Assembly (NCBI GenBank): GCA_025331125.1
Contig: JAOALB010000098.1
Coordinates: 1-64,000, forward strand
Direction of reading: 5' to 3'
Length of the DNA stretch: 64,000 bases
Source: Mycogone perniciosa
Lineage: Eukaryota; Ascomycota; Sordariomycetes; Hypocreales; Hypocreaceae
The position numbers and the translations under genes are program-made. Below the pieces are notes generated by a model, which was not told where the DNA came from, did no database searches, and saw only the letters and a list, made by a program, of their open reading frames with translations. Position 1 is the stretch's first letter. Each line of letters begins with the position of its first letter. Below are positions 44,978 through 56,629 of the stretch, in pieces.

Positions 44978-47900
44978 CTAATTTGATGCCATCTCCGCCC
45001 CCTTGGCCTTTTCTACCTCCCAAAACTTCCTATACCTCTCTACAGCACCCCGACCGTGCTCTTCTCGAACACGTAGAAGCCATTCCTCGTCAGGCTCCAG
45101 TAGCTGGTGACAGTCAGGTTCTGCACCACCATCGAGCAGCATCTTGACAATATCCCAAAAGCCTCTGATGACAGCCGCGTTCAGCGCACTGCCATACTTC
45201 CCACCGCGCGCGTTGGTATGTGCTCCTTTGTCCAGCAATCGCCTTATCGATTCCGTCTGGCCAGAGTAAGCCGCCGCCTGCAAAGCGGAGCCGAACATTC
45301 CACCGTGTGCGTTAATGTTGATGTCAGGACAGCTTTCAAGAAGAAGCTTTGTCAAGCCAGTACCGTAATTTTTGTCCATGTAAAGCGGATGGCGCTCTAT
45401 CGCACACGCCGTCTGGAGCGCGAAGCCATACTTCCCAGCCGCGAGATTGACATCAGCGCCGCGCTCGAGCAGGAAGAGGATTATATTAGAGTGTTCCAGG
45501 AGCTGCTGATACCAATTTAACACATAGCGACCGTCGGTTGTCGATAATGAGACGAGGTGCTCCAGCTTAGCATTCAAGGCAGTATTATATATGCCATCTT
45601 GTTCACGCAAATGGTTAACATTGACGCCGTGGTTAAGCAGCAACTCTAGCAGGGCCTTGGAGGAGGGTGAACAAGCGGCCTCATGCAAGGCGGCATCAAC
45701 TTGCAGGTGGACATTGGCGCCTCGTTCGAGCAACAAGCGCACCACCTCTATTTTTCTCGCTGCACAGGCGGCTTGGAGTGCTGTTCCATATTGTCCGCCT
45801 TCAGTGTTGACGTTGGCGCCATGATCGAGCAGTAGGCGTACCCTCTCTTCATTCCCACTGTAACAGGCGGCTTGCAGTGCTGTTCCGTATTTCCCGCATT
45901 CTTGGTTGATTTGGGCGCCATTGTTTAGGAGCAGGTATATCAACTCGGGGGTTTTGCTGATCGACCATTTTGGAGCCACTGCCGCTTGCAATGCCGTCCC
46001 ATATTCCCGCCTTGGGCATTAACATGGGCGCCACGTTCGAGAAGTAGCCGTACCGTGTCTAATTCAGATTCACACCCGCTGGCACACGCTGCCTGGAGGG
46101 CGTTGCCAAAGTGCCCTCCTTGTGCATTCACATCAGCACCGCTTTTCAGTAGCAACTCCACGGCAGCCCTGGAGTACAAAGTCGTGCATGCTGCCTGTAA
46201 TGCAGTTCCATAGTAACTTCCTGCAATATTGATATCGACATCTGCGCCACTGTCAATCAGAAGATGTATAATCTGGACCCTTGTTTCGATTTTGGACCTA
46301 GCGTACGAAGCACACGCAGCCTGTAGTGCAGTGCCATAACGCCCACCCTGAGCGTTGGGGTCTGCGCCGAGGTCTAGCAGGCGCTTGATTCGTTGAAAGT
46401 TGTTCGTTGTATTCGTACACGCTGCCTGAAGTGAGGAGCCGAATATCCCACCCAGCTCATTCACGCCAGCCCCTCTTTCTAGCAGCAGATCGAAACATTG
46501 GTTGTCAGCACAGAGGTGGCTTGCTGCGACATGGAGGGCCGTCCCGAGCTCGCTGTCCTGCATGTCGATATCGGCGCCGCTGTCGAGTAGGAACCGCAGA
46601 TATTCGACGTCCCTTACACATGCGACTAGGCATCCTGGTTCGTTGATATTTGCCCCGCGGCTCACAAGGAGCTTCAAGATATCGAGGTGTCTACTCGTTG
46701 CCGCGACTCGTAGAGCTGAACCTTCAGGACCGCGCTGTGCATTGATTTCAGCCTCTTGATCGAGCAGGTGTTCCACAATCGCCGGATGTCCTTTGCGCAC
46801 CGCCGCCTGTAGAGCGTCTCCGAACTCCTCGCTCTCCGCGTTTACGTCGGCGCCCATTTTGAGAAGGAGCTGCACGACCTCCATGCTCCCTCCATGCGCC
46901 GCATGCTGGAGCGCCAGGTCTAAATCCTCTTGCGTTATATACTGATTTACGCCAGGCCCCTGTGAAAGTAGCATCGCAGTCAGCTGGAGGAAGCCCCGTT
47001 GGGCGGTATAGCATTGCGGCCGCAGCAGCATATTGGCACGGCTAATAGTACTAAATATACCGCTATTGATGAGTTTAATCAGGCTTCGGCTGCGAAGAGT
47101 AAGTGCGAGTGCCGCGTTCTTTGCGACCTCGGCCGGCCAGGACGCGCGCGGGATCATTTCGAGATGCACTGCCCAGTTCTCTCTTGCGTAGTCCATTAAT
47201 GTTTCGTCGTCCTCATCGCAATGGAGTGCTCTTTCGTTGACTATGGCGTCCATATGATACGCGAGGCACAAGCGCGTAATGTGCAGGTGGACGTCGACCT
47301 CTGCAAACGAGAAGGCCGATGCAGGGCTTTGAGCAATCCGACTACAAGTCAAGTATTCCTTGATAGAAAAGTGGGCTGGGCGGACATTCATAGTCGACAT
47401 GTAGGTCTTCTCGATTACAATCAGGCCAGAGAAATACTTCAAAACATCTGTAGAAGAGAAAAGTCGCTCATTCTCGTTGAATACAACATCGCTGTCAGGG
47501 CGGAGGATGAAGATCTCAGCCAACTGGCCAATCGACAAGACATTGACTGAGAAAGCGAGCCACTTCAGCGAGTTTATGACCTGGGGCTGGAAGCTGCGAT
47601 CTATATTCTGGAGCATCCTGTCATATGTGGCATCAAGTCCGATAGGAAGGTTTGCGAGAGCCTTGTGGATATCGGCCGTGGAGGAGAGGCTCTGGAGCGC
47701 TTCGAACTGACAACGGACATATTGGAACCTTGACGAACCGTTAGCGCGACTATCCTACTGGTCAGGCACTGGAATTCCTCTGACGACTCACATGCCGTCT
47801 GCTTTCTCAAGCAATAGCTCTCTCGCCTCTGCCTTGACGCTCTCTGGCCAAGAGCTGTAGTCGGCAGTTGCCAGCGTCGAGTCTATATACCGGCCGATAT

Positions 47901-49838
47901 CGCGGTCAAGAGCCTCCCGATGCCTTGATAGATCGAACTCAATCCTTGACGGTGGAGACAAAACGGCACTCATTGCTGTGTTTATATCTGGCTCCTTACG
48001 GCTTGTATAAAGAATGTGTAGATTGTCAGGTGCCTCGGTGAGGATACGGCGCAAGCTATTCATCAGCTTTTTCCGCTCACCGCTGGGGATCGGGCATTCA
48101 TCCAGGGCGTCAATGACAACGTGCACGGCCGAAAACCCGCGTACAGAAGATAGTAGCGCTGCTTCGAGTGTTTTGGTGTCTGGACGCCCCCCTTTGTTCT
48201 TGTACTCGCTGAGGCTTTTGACTGGTTCTGGCATATCAGGTCGGCGAGAGCAGATTTGCTTGATAAGCGACGTGAGCATTCCATCCACTTTCTGCTTCGC
48301 AAGGTCGCTGAAGCTGAAGTAGAAATAAGCAAGGGCGGTTGAAGGGTCGTGTGCATATAGATCCTGTAAGTGCTTGATGACTGAGGAGCTCAGGATCGAT
48401 TTCCCAGAGCCGGCTGCGGACTGTTAGTTGAGGCCCCCAAACAGACCGATCGCAACGGCAAGATGGAAACTATAGACGTACCTTTACCGTGAAGCCACAG
48501 CAGAGACCTGGAACTCCCCTTCCAGGCTTCGAATTCCTTGCTATCATTCACCAGCCATTCACTCGTGCCAGTCTCGTGCTTGTCACGAGCAGTATTGTAC
48601 ATCCCAGAGGAGTCAATATCACACAGCCATTTCAGCAGATCAATGCGGTTCTTTTCCCTCTGAGCGTCCTCGACCGCCTTGCACAGGTCAGAGACGTCTA
48701 CGCCGATGGTGAACCAGGAGTTTACGATCTCCTGGTGCCGACTGTCGGCCGCCGAGCATTCCTCCTGATATCGAATATCACGCCAGACCTCATTGACAGC
48801 AGCAAACATGTGTTCCTGTTCGCGAACCTTGTTCACTAGTTCGTCCCAGTCATTCCACTTGACAACATCCAGGCCGAGGCGGAAGGCGGAATTATTGGCG
48901 TAGTAGCAGTAGCTCGTGGCCTGGAATCTCAAGATATGCCGATAGAGCCTCTCTAAGGCGTCTTTGTACTCGTGATGAGACTGCTGGAACGATTCGTGGC
49001 TACCCGCCCTCGACTCATAGCACCGGACGTAGAGGTCTTCTCTCATTCGGCTCTGGGCGATAAGTGATGAGATGTATTCCAACCCCTTTGCCAGAGAAGC
49101 TTCTTGACTTGATGGGTTAATGAAGAGCTGATAGTTGTTAGTCGATAGTTGTCCTGCTAGCCTGTCCGGGGACTTGGGCATTGCAACTCGACTTACCGGT
49201 AACAATACACCAACACCAGCCCAAGCCACAGAGGCGTATAGATTGACGCTCACAGCATCAGCGACGTATTCATTGATCCAATTAACGACGCCTAGGATGG
49301 GTTGCACGAGGTCTTTGACTTGGACCTCGGAGCTCCCAAACTTCAGCTTCCATACGTTTCGGTTGACCTCATCTATCTTGCATCTGAGGATGGCATGCAT
49401 CCGCTCTCGCGTATTTGCGTTGGAGCCGAGCGTTATACTCAAGCCGGCAATGATGTTTCCTTGGAGCTTGGCCTCGTATTCTGCAATGAGTGCGCCATCT
49501 TCCCCCCGCAGCTTTTCGTATGCCACATTCCAGAGCTCCCGGATCGGAGTATCGTGACGTTTGGGATTGGACAACGAGTCCCCCAACGGGCAAGACTGGA
49601 GCGGATCGTTAGCTACCATGATCGCTTTCAGTTTTTTGACACCTTCATTCGAGCTTACCAGCGTAACATCGGAGTCGTAGTTCTTTTCAAGCGGTACACC
49701 GAAGTTCGTTTTCTCTTGGCTCGTTTCGCTTGGTTGGACATTATTTGAGTCCACTGGATCATTCCGATCTTTGGACTTGCGTAAGCCCAATCTTTCGGAT
49801 ATTCTTTTCGCCTTGCTCTTCAGCCTTTTGAACTCCAT
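44978..49838 (-). pseudogene. NACHT-ankyrin NLR (STAND NTPase), frameshifted in the repeats
   Basis: Exons 49838-49197, 49127-48482, 48413-47792 and 47728-44978. A basic, coiled N-terminus leads into the N-terminal domain typical of fungal NACHT NTPases (RELWNVAYEKL; LNPSS-like segment; SLAKGLEYISSLIAQ). A NACHT domain follows: Walker A GSGKS at about residue 431, Walker B VVIDALDEC at about 525, ILYTSRKEPDI and a winged-helix region with HFSIKEYL. About 15 ankyrin repeats then carry the shared core YGTALQAAC. These proteins sense non-self in heterokaryon incompatibility and innate immunity. At 46004-46009 one base is missing in a GGG run: the repeat frame stops at 45940 and continues in the next frame to 44978. 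Without the frameshift it would run to roughly 1,550 residues. The acceptor of exon 4 is AAG. No HET-s-like motif is visible at the N-terminus. Confidence 0.85.
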
Positions 49839-50188
49839 TGCAGCGTCGAATGCGGAGATGCTTCGCAACGGTCCTCAAGATTCCCATAGTTGGGCGCAGC
49901 GATGTGAGGAAAGGAATATGCCACGGGCTTTGATACTACCCAACCACTGTTGGGTTCGGCTTTCTGGTCAGCCATGGCGAATGAATGGCGACGACAGCGA
50001 CCGCAACAGCTATTGGACGGTGTTGAAAGGGGTACACAAATCCAATTGGAGGCTGCTGCTGTGGCCAAGCTCAGCTGCGGGGATCACAGCCTTGACAACA
50101 GCACGAAGCATACGTCGTATTTCCATTGGAAATATTCAATGCCCCCTAAGTCAGATTATAGTGCTGCTGCTGATGGGAGCTTGGGACG

Positions 50189-50511
50189 ATGGATGATGGA
50201 TCTGCTTCCGGGTCGATTGAGGGCCGCACCATCCTCGTTGGCAACCAGATCTCGGGAGGCAGCGTCACTGTAGCCATCAACGAGCCGAGCGTGTATCCGC
50301 GGCCTTGCGCTTTGCAAAAAATTCCGTTTCCGCGCAACGAAAACGTTTTCGATCGCGGCGCCTTCGCAGAGCTTTTGCCTCTGTCTTCGGACTATGACCA
50401 GAGCGCCAGGTTCTGGGGCAGCCCGAATTGACAAACCACCCAATATTACCCAAGCAAACTGCTTGGTCTTCTGGGTCCATGCCGAAGATGAGGCGACTTT
50501 TACACGAGACT
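50189..50511 (+). pseudogene. Relic of an NB-ARC-type NLR lacking the P-loop
   Basis: A frame from an ATG at 50189 reads ISGGSVTVAIN and then IPFPRNENVFDRGAFAELLP, LSSDY and WG, the segment just before the P-loop in fungal NB-ARC/TPR proteins. It stops at 50429-50431. After a gap, another frame gives CLVFWVHAEDEATFTRD (about 50460-50510), which in those proteins follows the P-loop. The stretch containing the P-loop and its helix is deleted, and downstream sequence does not continue the domain. It is divergent from the NACHT-ankyrin gene 350 bases away. Family recognition is from memory of conserved blocks. Confidence 0.6.
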
Positions 50512-50631
50512 AATACTTGAACAATACTATTAAGGAGCTTCTGGCGGCGGTTCGCCAAGGGGTGCTGCCATTTCAAATCACCTGGTTCATAGATATACAT
50601 GTGTATTGTAACAAGATTGTATAGTAGTGGC

Positions 50632-51666
50632 CTAACCCCAAGGACCTCTAAACCGCTTAGACGTATCAGCCCTGAAATGGGCGGTCAACGTAGTATTTCC
50701 CGCTGTCGAGAGCTTGAGTTCTGCATGTTTCTCTTCCCGCCTTGATTGATCGATGTGCCTGGCACTGGTTGCAAGCAGTGATCGCACTTCGTGGTCGGGC
50801 AGATGCGCAAGACTTTGCTGGTCGCCTCGGGTAAGTTGTGACAGCTGGGTACATGATGCCGCTGTAGTATCATTATCTTGCATCAGAACAAGCTCTGATT
50901 CATGTGTTGGTATCGCTAACGGCAAGGTCGTAGGTTCTAGGCGTCGCTCCACTGATTGGCGAGCTGTTCTCGACGCGGCTGGTCCAGTTGCTCGTGTACG
51001 GTGACTGAGAAGCTTGCCCGATGGTAGTCGCAACGATTCCTCATCGGCATGGTATTCTGGCGCAGGAATCTTGTAGAATTCCGCAATATCTGAGGCGACG
51101 TTGAATCGACAATGCCCTTTGGCCGTCATATGATGCTGAATACCTTCAACAGTACTGCGGCGCGAGGCGCACAGAATGCACTCGCCGTATCCGTAAATGA
51201 CCAGGTGCAAGTATCCGACAAGCGTCTCAAGATCGACTGTCAAACAGTCTTGATAAGGTATGGCGAAGCTGTGTGCCTTGGACATGTGCGCGAGGTTGTC
51301 ATCAAAGGTGCTATTCTCCACACCACAGAAGAGACATTGTTCAGGATTAAATTCCGGCTGTGCGGAAAGCTCTGTGTCGCCGTCTTCGGATTCATCGTCT
51401 AAATGTGTATTGCTCTCTGCATCCGCGGCTCTTTCTGTACTTGGTGACGCCGATGGCGGTAATACGACGGTCCCGGGTTCTGCTACTCGTACACGAAGAT
51501 TGTAGACACTGCAAAGGAAGGGTTAGCATCTTTGTATCTTGTCCCTCTCGTTTTGATCAAATCGTGAGGCGTACTGCCAATCGCTCTTTGCGTGCTGTCG
51601 CCACACACTTGAGCTGGCTAGTGCTATATTACATAGCCTGCAGAAGGAGGGGGATTTGTCTTCCAT
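50632..51666 (-). CDS. Rei1-like C2H2 zinc-finger protein (60S biogenesis family)
   Basis: Two exons (51666-51575, 51508-50632) give 322 residues. The first finger is CRLCNIALASSSVWRQHAKSDWH, completed across the intron (TGGCA-T), followed by VYNLRVRVA. Then come CLFCGVENSTFDDNLAHMSKAH with FAIP, and CILCASRRSTVEGIQHHMTAKGHC, the finger set of Rei1/Reh1 cytoplasmic 60S maturation factors. An acidic linker lies between fingers one and two. The C-terminus (LATSARHIDQSRREEK, then TLTAHFRADTSKRFRGPWG) matches the conserved tail helix and end of the family. The protein is shorter than Rei1 itself (about 390 or more), so it may be a divergent second paralog; it borders an NLR locus. Confidence 0.82.
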
Positions 51667-54232
51667 TGTTGCCACGATGTGGTCGCAGGTGGCTCCGATT
51701 TCTAGAATCTTGGCGGTTTAGTGGTTTTGTCGGTGGTGTGTAAGTGAGTGAGTGAGGAGAGATTGACGGAGGCGAGTGAGCTGGTATTACTTGGAATTAG
51801 AATTGACAATGTACCTGACAAGAGCAGAGATGGGCCTTTCATATATACTCGTATACAAAGTATAAATATATATAGATATATATATATGTATATACGGAGT
51901 AGTATATCCCTGTTTTCCCAGTTAGACAGAGCACCTGGTATTAAAGTGGGTTCAGTACGAACCGATGGCGCATATGACTCATATATTGCCTATTCGGGAC
52001 GTCTTTATCTCCACTAGACATGAATTCCCATTGGGCCCAAGAATTGATCTTCTCGCTCTCTGCTACAAAGACGGTTAGAGTGCATTGACTTGGTATGTGA
52101 GCCACTATGAATCATTTTATGATTCACCAATCCTAGCTGAATACGATGTATCGAGTAATACATACGTACGGAGTACGGAGTATACTCAGGCTATCGCAGA
52201 TGCGGGGCACTCTAAACACCGATAGTGCCGTCTCCACGCGCCAGATAGAGACAAGTCATCTCGGAGAATAAATCATATCTTCATGGTACATGCATGATTG
52301 AGAATGGGTCTTAGAGTCCCTTTGTATAGGGCTGTCTGCTATGCTCCAGTCGCACATGGAGTCAAATTCTACGATATTGTTGTGTACTCTGTGGCAACTT
52401 TGGTTATATAAAGAAATATCATAGCGGATAAAGTATTTGATAGAGGTGGTATTTATACAAATGTACGAAGTATCCATCAGACATAATAGGACGAGTACGT
52501 ATTATGTTGGATGATTTGTCGGGACTAACCGACATGGCCAACGCACATGCATCTCTCCTTTGTTTCTGTATCAAGCTACTACCAAGAGAGTAACAGCTAT
52601 AAAAGATAAGCAGATAGTTTTAGTTTAATACACAACACCACAACCTTCTCCCCTTCTAACAATTCTTAGACCCTAGCTTGGTAGCGATGAGTACAGGAAA
52701 GCTACGAAGTCAGAGATTGTTCCTCCTGGCTGCTAGCATCATGATCAAATGATCCGCAGTGTCTTTTATATATTAGTATTAACCACTTTGTGCTTCTATC
52801 AGCCGTGCTACCGCAGGTCTTACCCAAAAGTTCGCTTGGGTGTGGTTTGTGTGTGTGCGTATGTGTGTGTGTGTGTGTGTGTGTATGTGTGTGTGTGTGT
52901 GTGTGCATTTCCCCCTCGACAAAATGACAGCCTGTTTCTCTAATGGCAGCCATTATGACGATGGCCACGTGTAAAGCATCCGTCAGTAATCTTTAGATTC
53001 TAGTAGAGATGTCGCCGAGAAACGCCGCCAGCGGTGTCAAGGCGTCAAGGTTCTGAGGTACGCGTACTAATATGCTACTTCGTGCAGCCCACTTCTTACC
53101 AGTAGTAGTGGCAGTCATGATAGATCGATTGTCGTATTGAATTAAGAATTCGTCAGCGGAATTCGCCTTATCGCCAAGCTTCCGGCTGTTGCTTGTTTAC
53201 TTACTCCTCATATCCAGTACGTATTATTGCTCGTATGTCTGAAGTATTCGTAGTCTTAATCCACGCCCTCCGATCCCGAATCCATGTCCCAGGGAAACGG
53301 GACGCCAATATTGTCGCCACCATCGTTTGTATGATACTTGGCACTGTCTTCTTTCTGACACTCTTCTCGGGGCTCACAGACGACGATGCTCTCATCAGGC
53401 CGACTCTAGCGAGCTATTAGGTGTCTCGGCGTGACACTCTCCAGCACCAGGCATGATGGCTTATCGTATGGCGTCACAGAATCTCAAAAGCTGGACGACA
53501 AATACCCGTTCCTCTGCCCAGTAATCCACGGCAAACCTTTTCTATCCTCACATGAGTGTCTTCTATGAGTCGCACTCAGAGAGTAGCGGTGGCGCCAGAT
53601 GAAATCGCACCAGCCGATTGTTCATGATTCCAAATCGGACCGCAAATCAACTAAGACACTCAAATGCATGTTGACTTCATATTTCATCAGGGCTAACCCG
53701 CGGTGGCAGTTGAGCGCGCCCTTGCCTGGTTGCGAACCAAACTCCCATTTATAATATGACCTTCAGCTCCTTCGCCTTGCACGATACTAGGCTGACTATC
53801 ACAAACAGGGCTGCGCCACAACAACGGTGTGTAGGAAATTTCTCATTAAATGTTGCTCGCTATGTACAATTGGATCTAGGGGCAAAGCCATGCCACACCC
53901 ATAGAGAAGGGGTGTGTGGGAAGCTTTCCCGAGGTTCCGGATAGCCCTAGTCGTGGAGATGTTTCAACCATCACCACGCCAACATTGTGATTCCTCAAAA
54001 CGTCCGAGTCATGGCCCTCTATTTACTGAAAAGGACAAACATTGCCAGGATTCGATTGATCACAACCCAGCACGACGTACCCCTGGCGCAGTCGCCAAGA
54101 ACACATGGAGAACTTACAGACTAGGTGGCTTTGCCTAACAAAACTGCATTTTCTTCAGGGCACCCACACTAACAGGAATAGAAAGAGACTCCTTACATTG
54201 GCTGCAATCGCCGGTTGTGCCATTCCAGAGAC
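51667..54232. other. Gene-poor AT-rich interval
   Basis: About 2.5 kb with no supported gene. It holds a TA-rich tract at 51860-51900, three TACGGAGTA copies (51893, and an overlapping pair at 52167 and 52174), a GT microsatellite (52848-52906) and a short frame at 53193-53420 with one hydrophobic stretch but no family likeness. Confidence 0.5.
52848..52906. repeat. GT/CA microsatellite
   Basis: About 28 GT units, interrupted near the start (GCGTAT) and once by TAT, in noncoding DNA. A possible length-polymorphic marker. Confidence 0.9.
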
Positions 54233-56629
54233 ATGTTCTCGGACAACGGGCCCTCTACGCGCAGTAAAGCCGTATTCGTCGGCGTGACAGTATCCTTTAT
54301 ATTGGCCACCATTTTTGTCTTTGCCCGGCTTGTATGCCGCTTATACATGCTTCGACGTCGAACCTGGGACGACTTTGCTATCATGCTAGCATGGGTGCGT
54401 GAGCCCGTTGCCTCCTAGCCAAAATCCAAGACTAATAACACCAAGATCCTCACATTTGGCATGTCCTTTGCTATCGACTTCAGTATCTCAAAGGGTCTAG
54501 GGCGCCAGCTACAATTCATTCCCGATTCCTGGGCTGCGCCGCTGATAGCAAGCGACTATGCGGCTTTTATTCTATATAACCCAGCATTAATGGCCACCAA
54601 GACTTCTATCCTCATCTTATATATCAGACTCTCTAAAATTACGCATCTTTTTATGCATTGGGCTTCTTATATAACCCTTATAGTCGTCAATGTCTCGGGC
54701 ATTGTCTTGACTTTCTTAACCGCCTTCCGATGTCACCCTATAGAGGTGGCTTATACTCCTGATATCGTGAGCCCCAAATGCATCTCGATCGAGACCATCT
54801 ACCTCTCCTCGGCGCCCATTAACGTCGCCACGGACCTGGCTGTTCTTGTCCTCCCTATCCCAATGCTGACGGCTATGAAGTTGCCGAAGAGGCAGAAGTA
54901 TATCTTGGTCTTGACATTCATGCTAGGAGTCTTTGCCACTATTGTCGATATTATACGTATCTACTACCTGCAGCTAGCAGCCGCAAGTATAAACAGCGAA
55001 AGCCTGGGCACCCACATGGCTACGGATCTGGAATTCACGTATAATGCAAGCTTGGCACTGCTGTGGTCCGCAGTGGAGGTCAATGTAGGCATTATCTGCG
55101 CCTGTATCCCTGTCCTGCGGCCGTTAATCAAGCGTGTGTTCTTGGGCAGTATTACTAGCAGTCTTACACGGCCAGATCCTTCGCCACGAGCTGCCCTTGA
55201 TTTAGACAATTCTGGAGAACGTCAACTGAGCTTTCTCGGTGCGATCCCACCGACGCAGCAAAACCAGACTCTGACTCTGGATGGGAATGCTGTACATTCT
55301 ATGGGTTCGGCATTCAATACACCAACAGGTCCCAAAAATATGCTTACTTTAAGTAACTCGGAGCCCATCAAATATGGCGTCAAAGTCATCATCCTCTATA
55401 CTTTTTGGGGATTCGTCCTCTCCTTACTTACCACCCTCAACAGCAAGATCCCTGTCTCGGCCAAACCAACTCTTATCGAAAGCATAGGCATGACAAGCGC
55501 TATTTATGGAGGCCGCATTGTTGGGTCGTTCCTTGGACTATGGATCCTACGAAGCATCGGATTCAAGGCAACCCTTCCTACAGGTTTAGGGTTGCTCTGT
55601 ATCGGAACGCTTATGATGTGGCCGTCTGGACAGCTAAAATCCTATTCCGGCTTTACTGTTTCCAACTTTGTCGTCGGTTTAGGCCTCGCCCCAATGTTAA
55701 TGGCATCGTTCGGCTTTCTAACGCTCTGTGGGCCGTCTTATTATGCCGAGTCTCGCGCCTGTCTAGCACAAGGAATCCAAGGGGCTGGGACAGTTTTAGG
55801 GGGCCTGCTTACTGAGAAAGTCCTGTTTCCGAACATCCTCCATACTGAAAGCTTGATTTCCGTGCAGTGGACATATCTCGCCAGTGCTCTTTCTACTGTT
55901 ATCCTGGCATTCTATGCCTATTATATGTCGCTCCCAGAAGCCACCGATTCAGACCTGCAGGCCCAAGTCGAGCGTCTAAACATACCCCAGACATCCGTTG
56001 CTGGGTTATTCCCCGTCATGCTTATTACTTTAGCCGTGGCAGCATTAACTATAATGTTTGCTAATGGTGGGTGGGCATGCTATACCAGCTTCTTCAACTC
56101 CCTGGCTGCCGGTGTCGCTCGCAGCACTGCTTCGCCCCAAGTGTTATCAACACCCAACTATTTTCTCGTGGGCGGCTCGATAAACGCAATAGGTTCGTGT
56201 GCCTTTGCTCTCCTCGGTCTTGTCGTACCGTCGCACGTTATCCTGCTCTTAGCGTGCGCGGGCTCTGTCATATTCTCCGCATTGATCATGGGCATCAACT
56301 TCTCATCGGCCAATCGCACCATGTCTTTATTCCTCGTCTTCCGCCTCTTCTCGTCACCTGTGTTTCCTTTCATCTTCGCCATCGGACTGCGTGGCCTGGG
56401 TCGGTGGACTAAGCCCGCGATTTGCATCATGACCTGTGCAACTGGCGTGGGCGCCATCATATTCTCATTTATCATGTTTGCTGTGTTGCAGGCCTATGGG
56501 GTGAGATACTCGTTCGGTGTGATAACCGCGTTGTACATCGTAACAAGCATCCTCCCGTTCTACCTGATCCTGTTTCGCTCTGCTCGGGACCAATTTAATG
56601 TGGTTGCGAGGCACCCTATAACGACATAG
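54233..56629 (+). CDS. Fusion of fungal rhodopsin-like 7TM domain and MFS transporter
   Basis: Exons 54233-54394 and 54446-56629 give 781 residues. Residues 1 to about 290 are a seven-helix protein of the fungal rhodopsin-like (PTH11-related, formerly DUF) family: a first helix VTVSFILATIFVFARL, then RRRTWDDFAIMLAW, SISKGLGRQ, LMATKTSILILYIRL and TDLAVLVLPIPMLTAMKLPK. After a hydrophilic linker (about 290-355) there is a further set of about 12 hydrophobic segments. These include GGRIVGSFLG, NFVVGLGLAPMLMASFGF, YYAESRACLAQGIQGAGTVLG and FRLFSSPVFPFIFAIGL, resembling the fucose-permease-like group of MFS transporters. Both parts share one uninterrupted frame within exon 2, so the fusion does not rest on splicing. 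It should sit in a membrane; a coupled sensor-transporter is possible but unproven. The intron acceptor is AAG after CTAATAAC. Confidence 0.82.

Noticed and set aside
49369..49838. NLR N-terminus as a possible HET-s-type R0 amyloid motif matching the neighbour
   Set aside because: No N-x-R-V...N-G pattern is present; the N-terminus is basic and helical instead.
52848..52906. Regular repeat that might suggest a CRISPR-like array
   Set aside because: It is a plain GT microsatellite without spacers; the genome is eukaryotic.
53193..53420. Short plus-strand frame with one hydrophobic segment
   Set aside because: Under 80 codons, no clear leader or family likeness.
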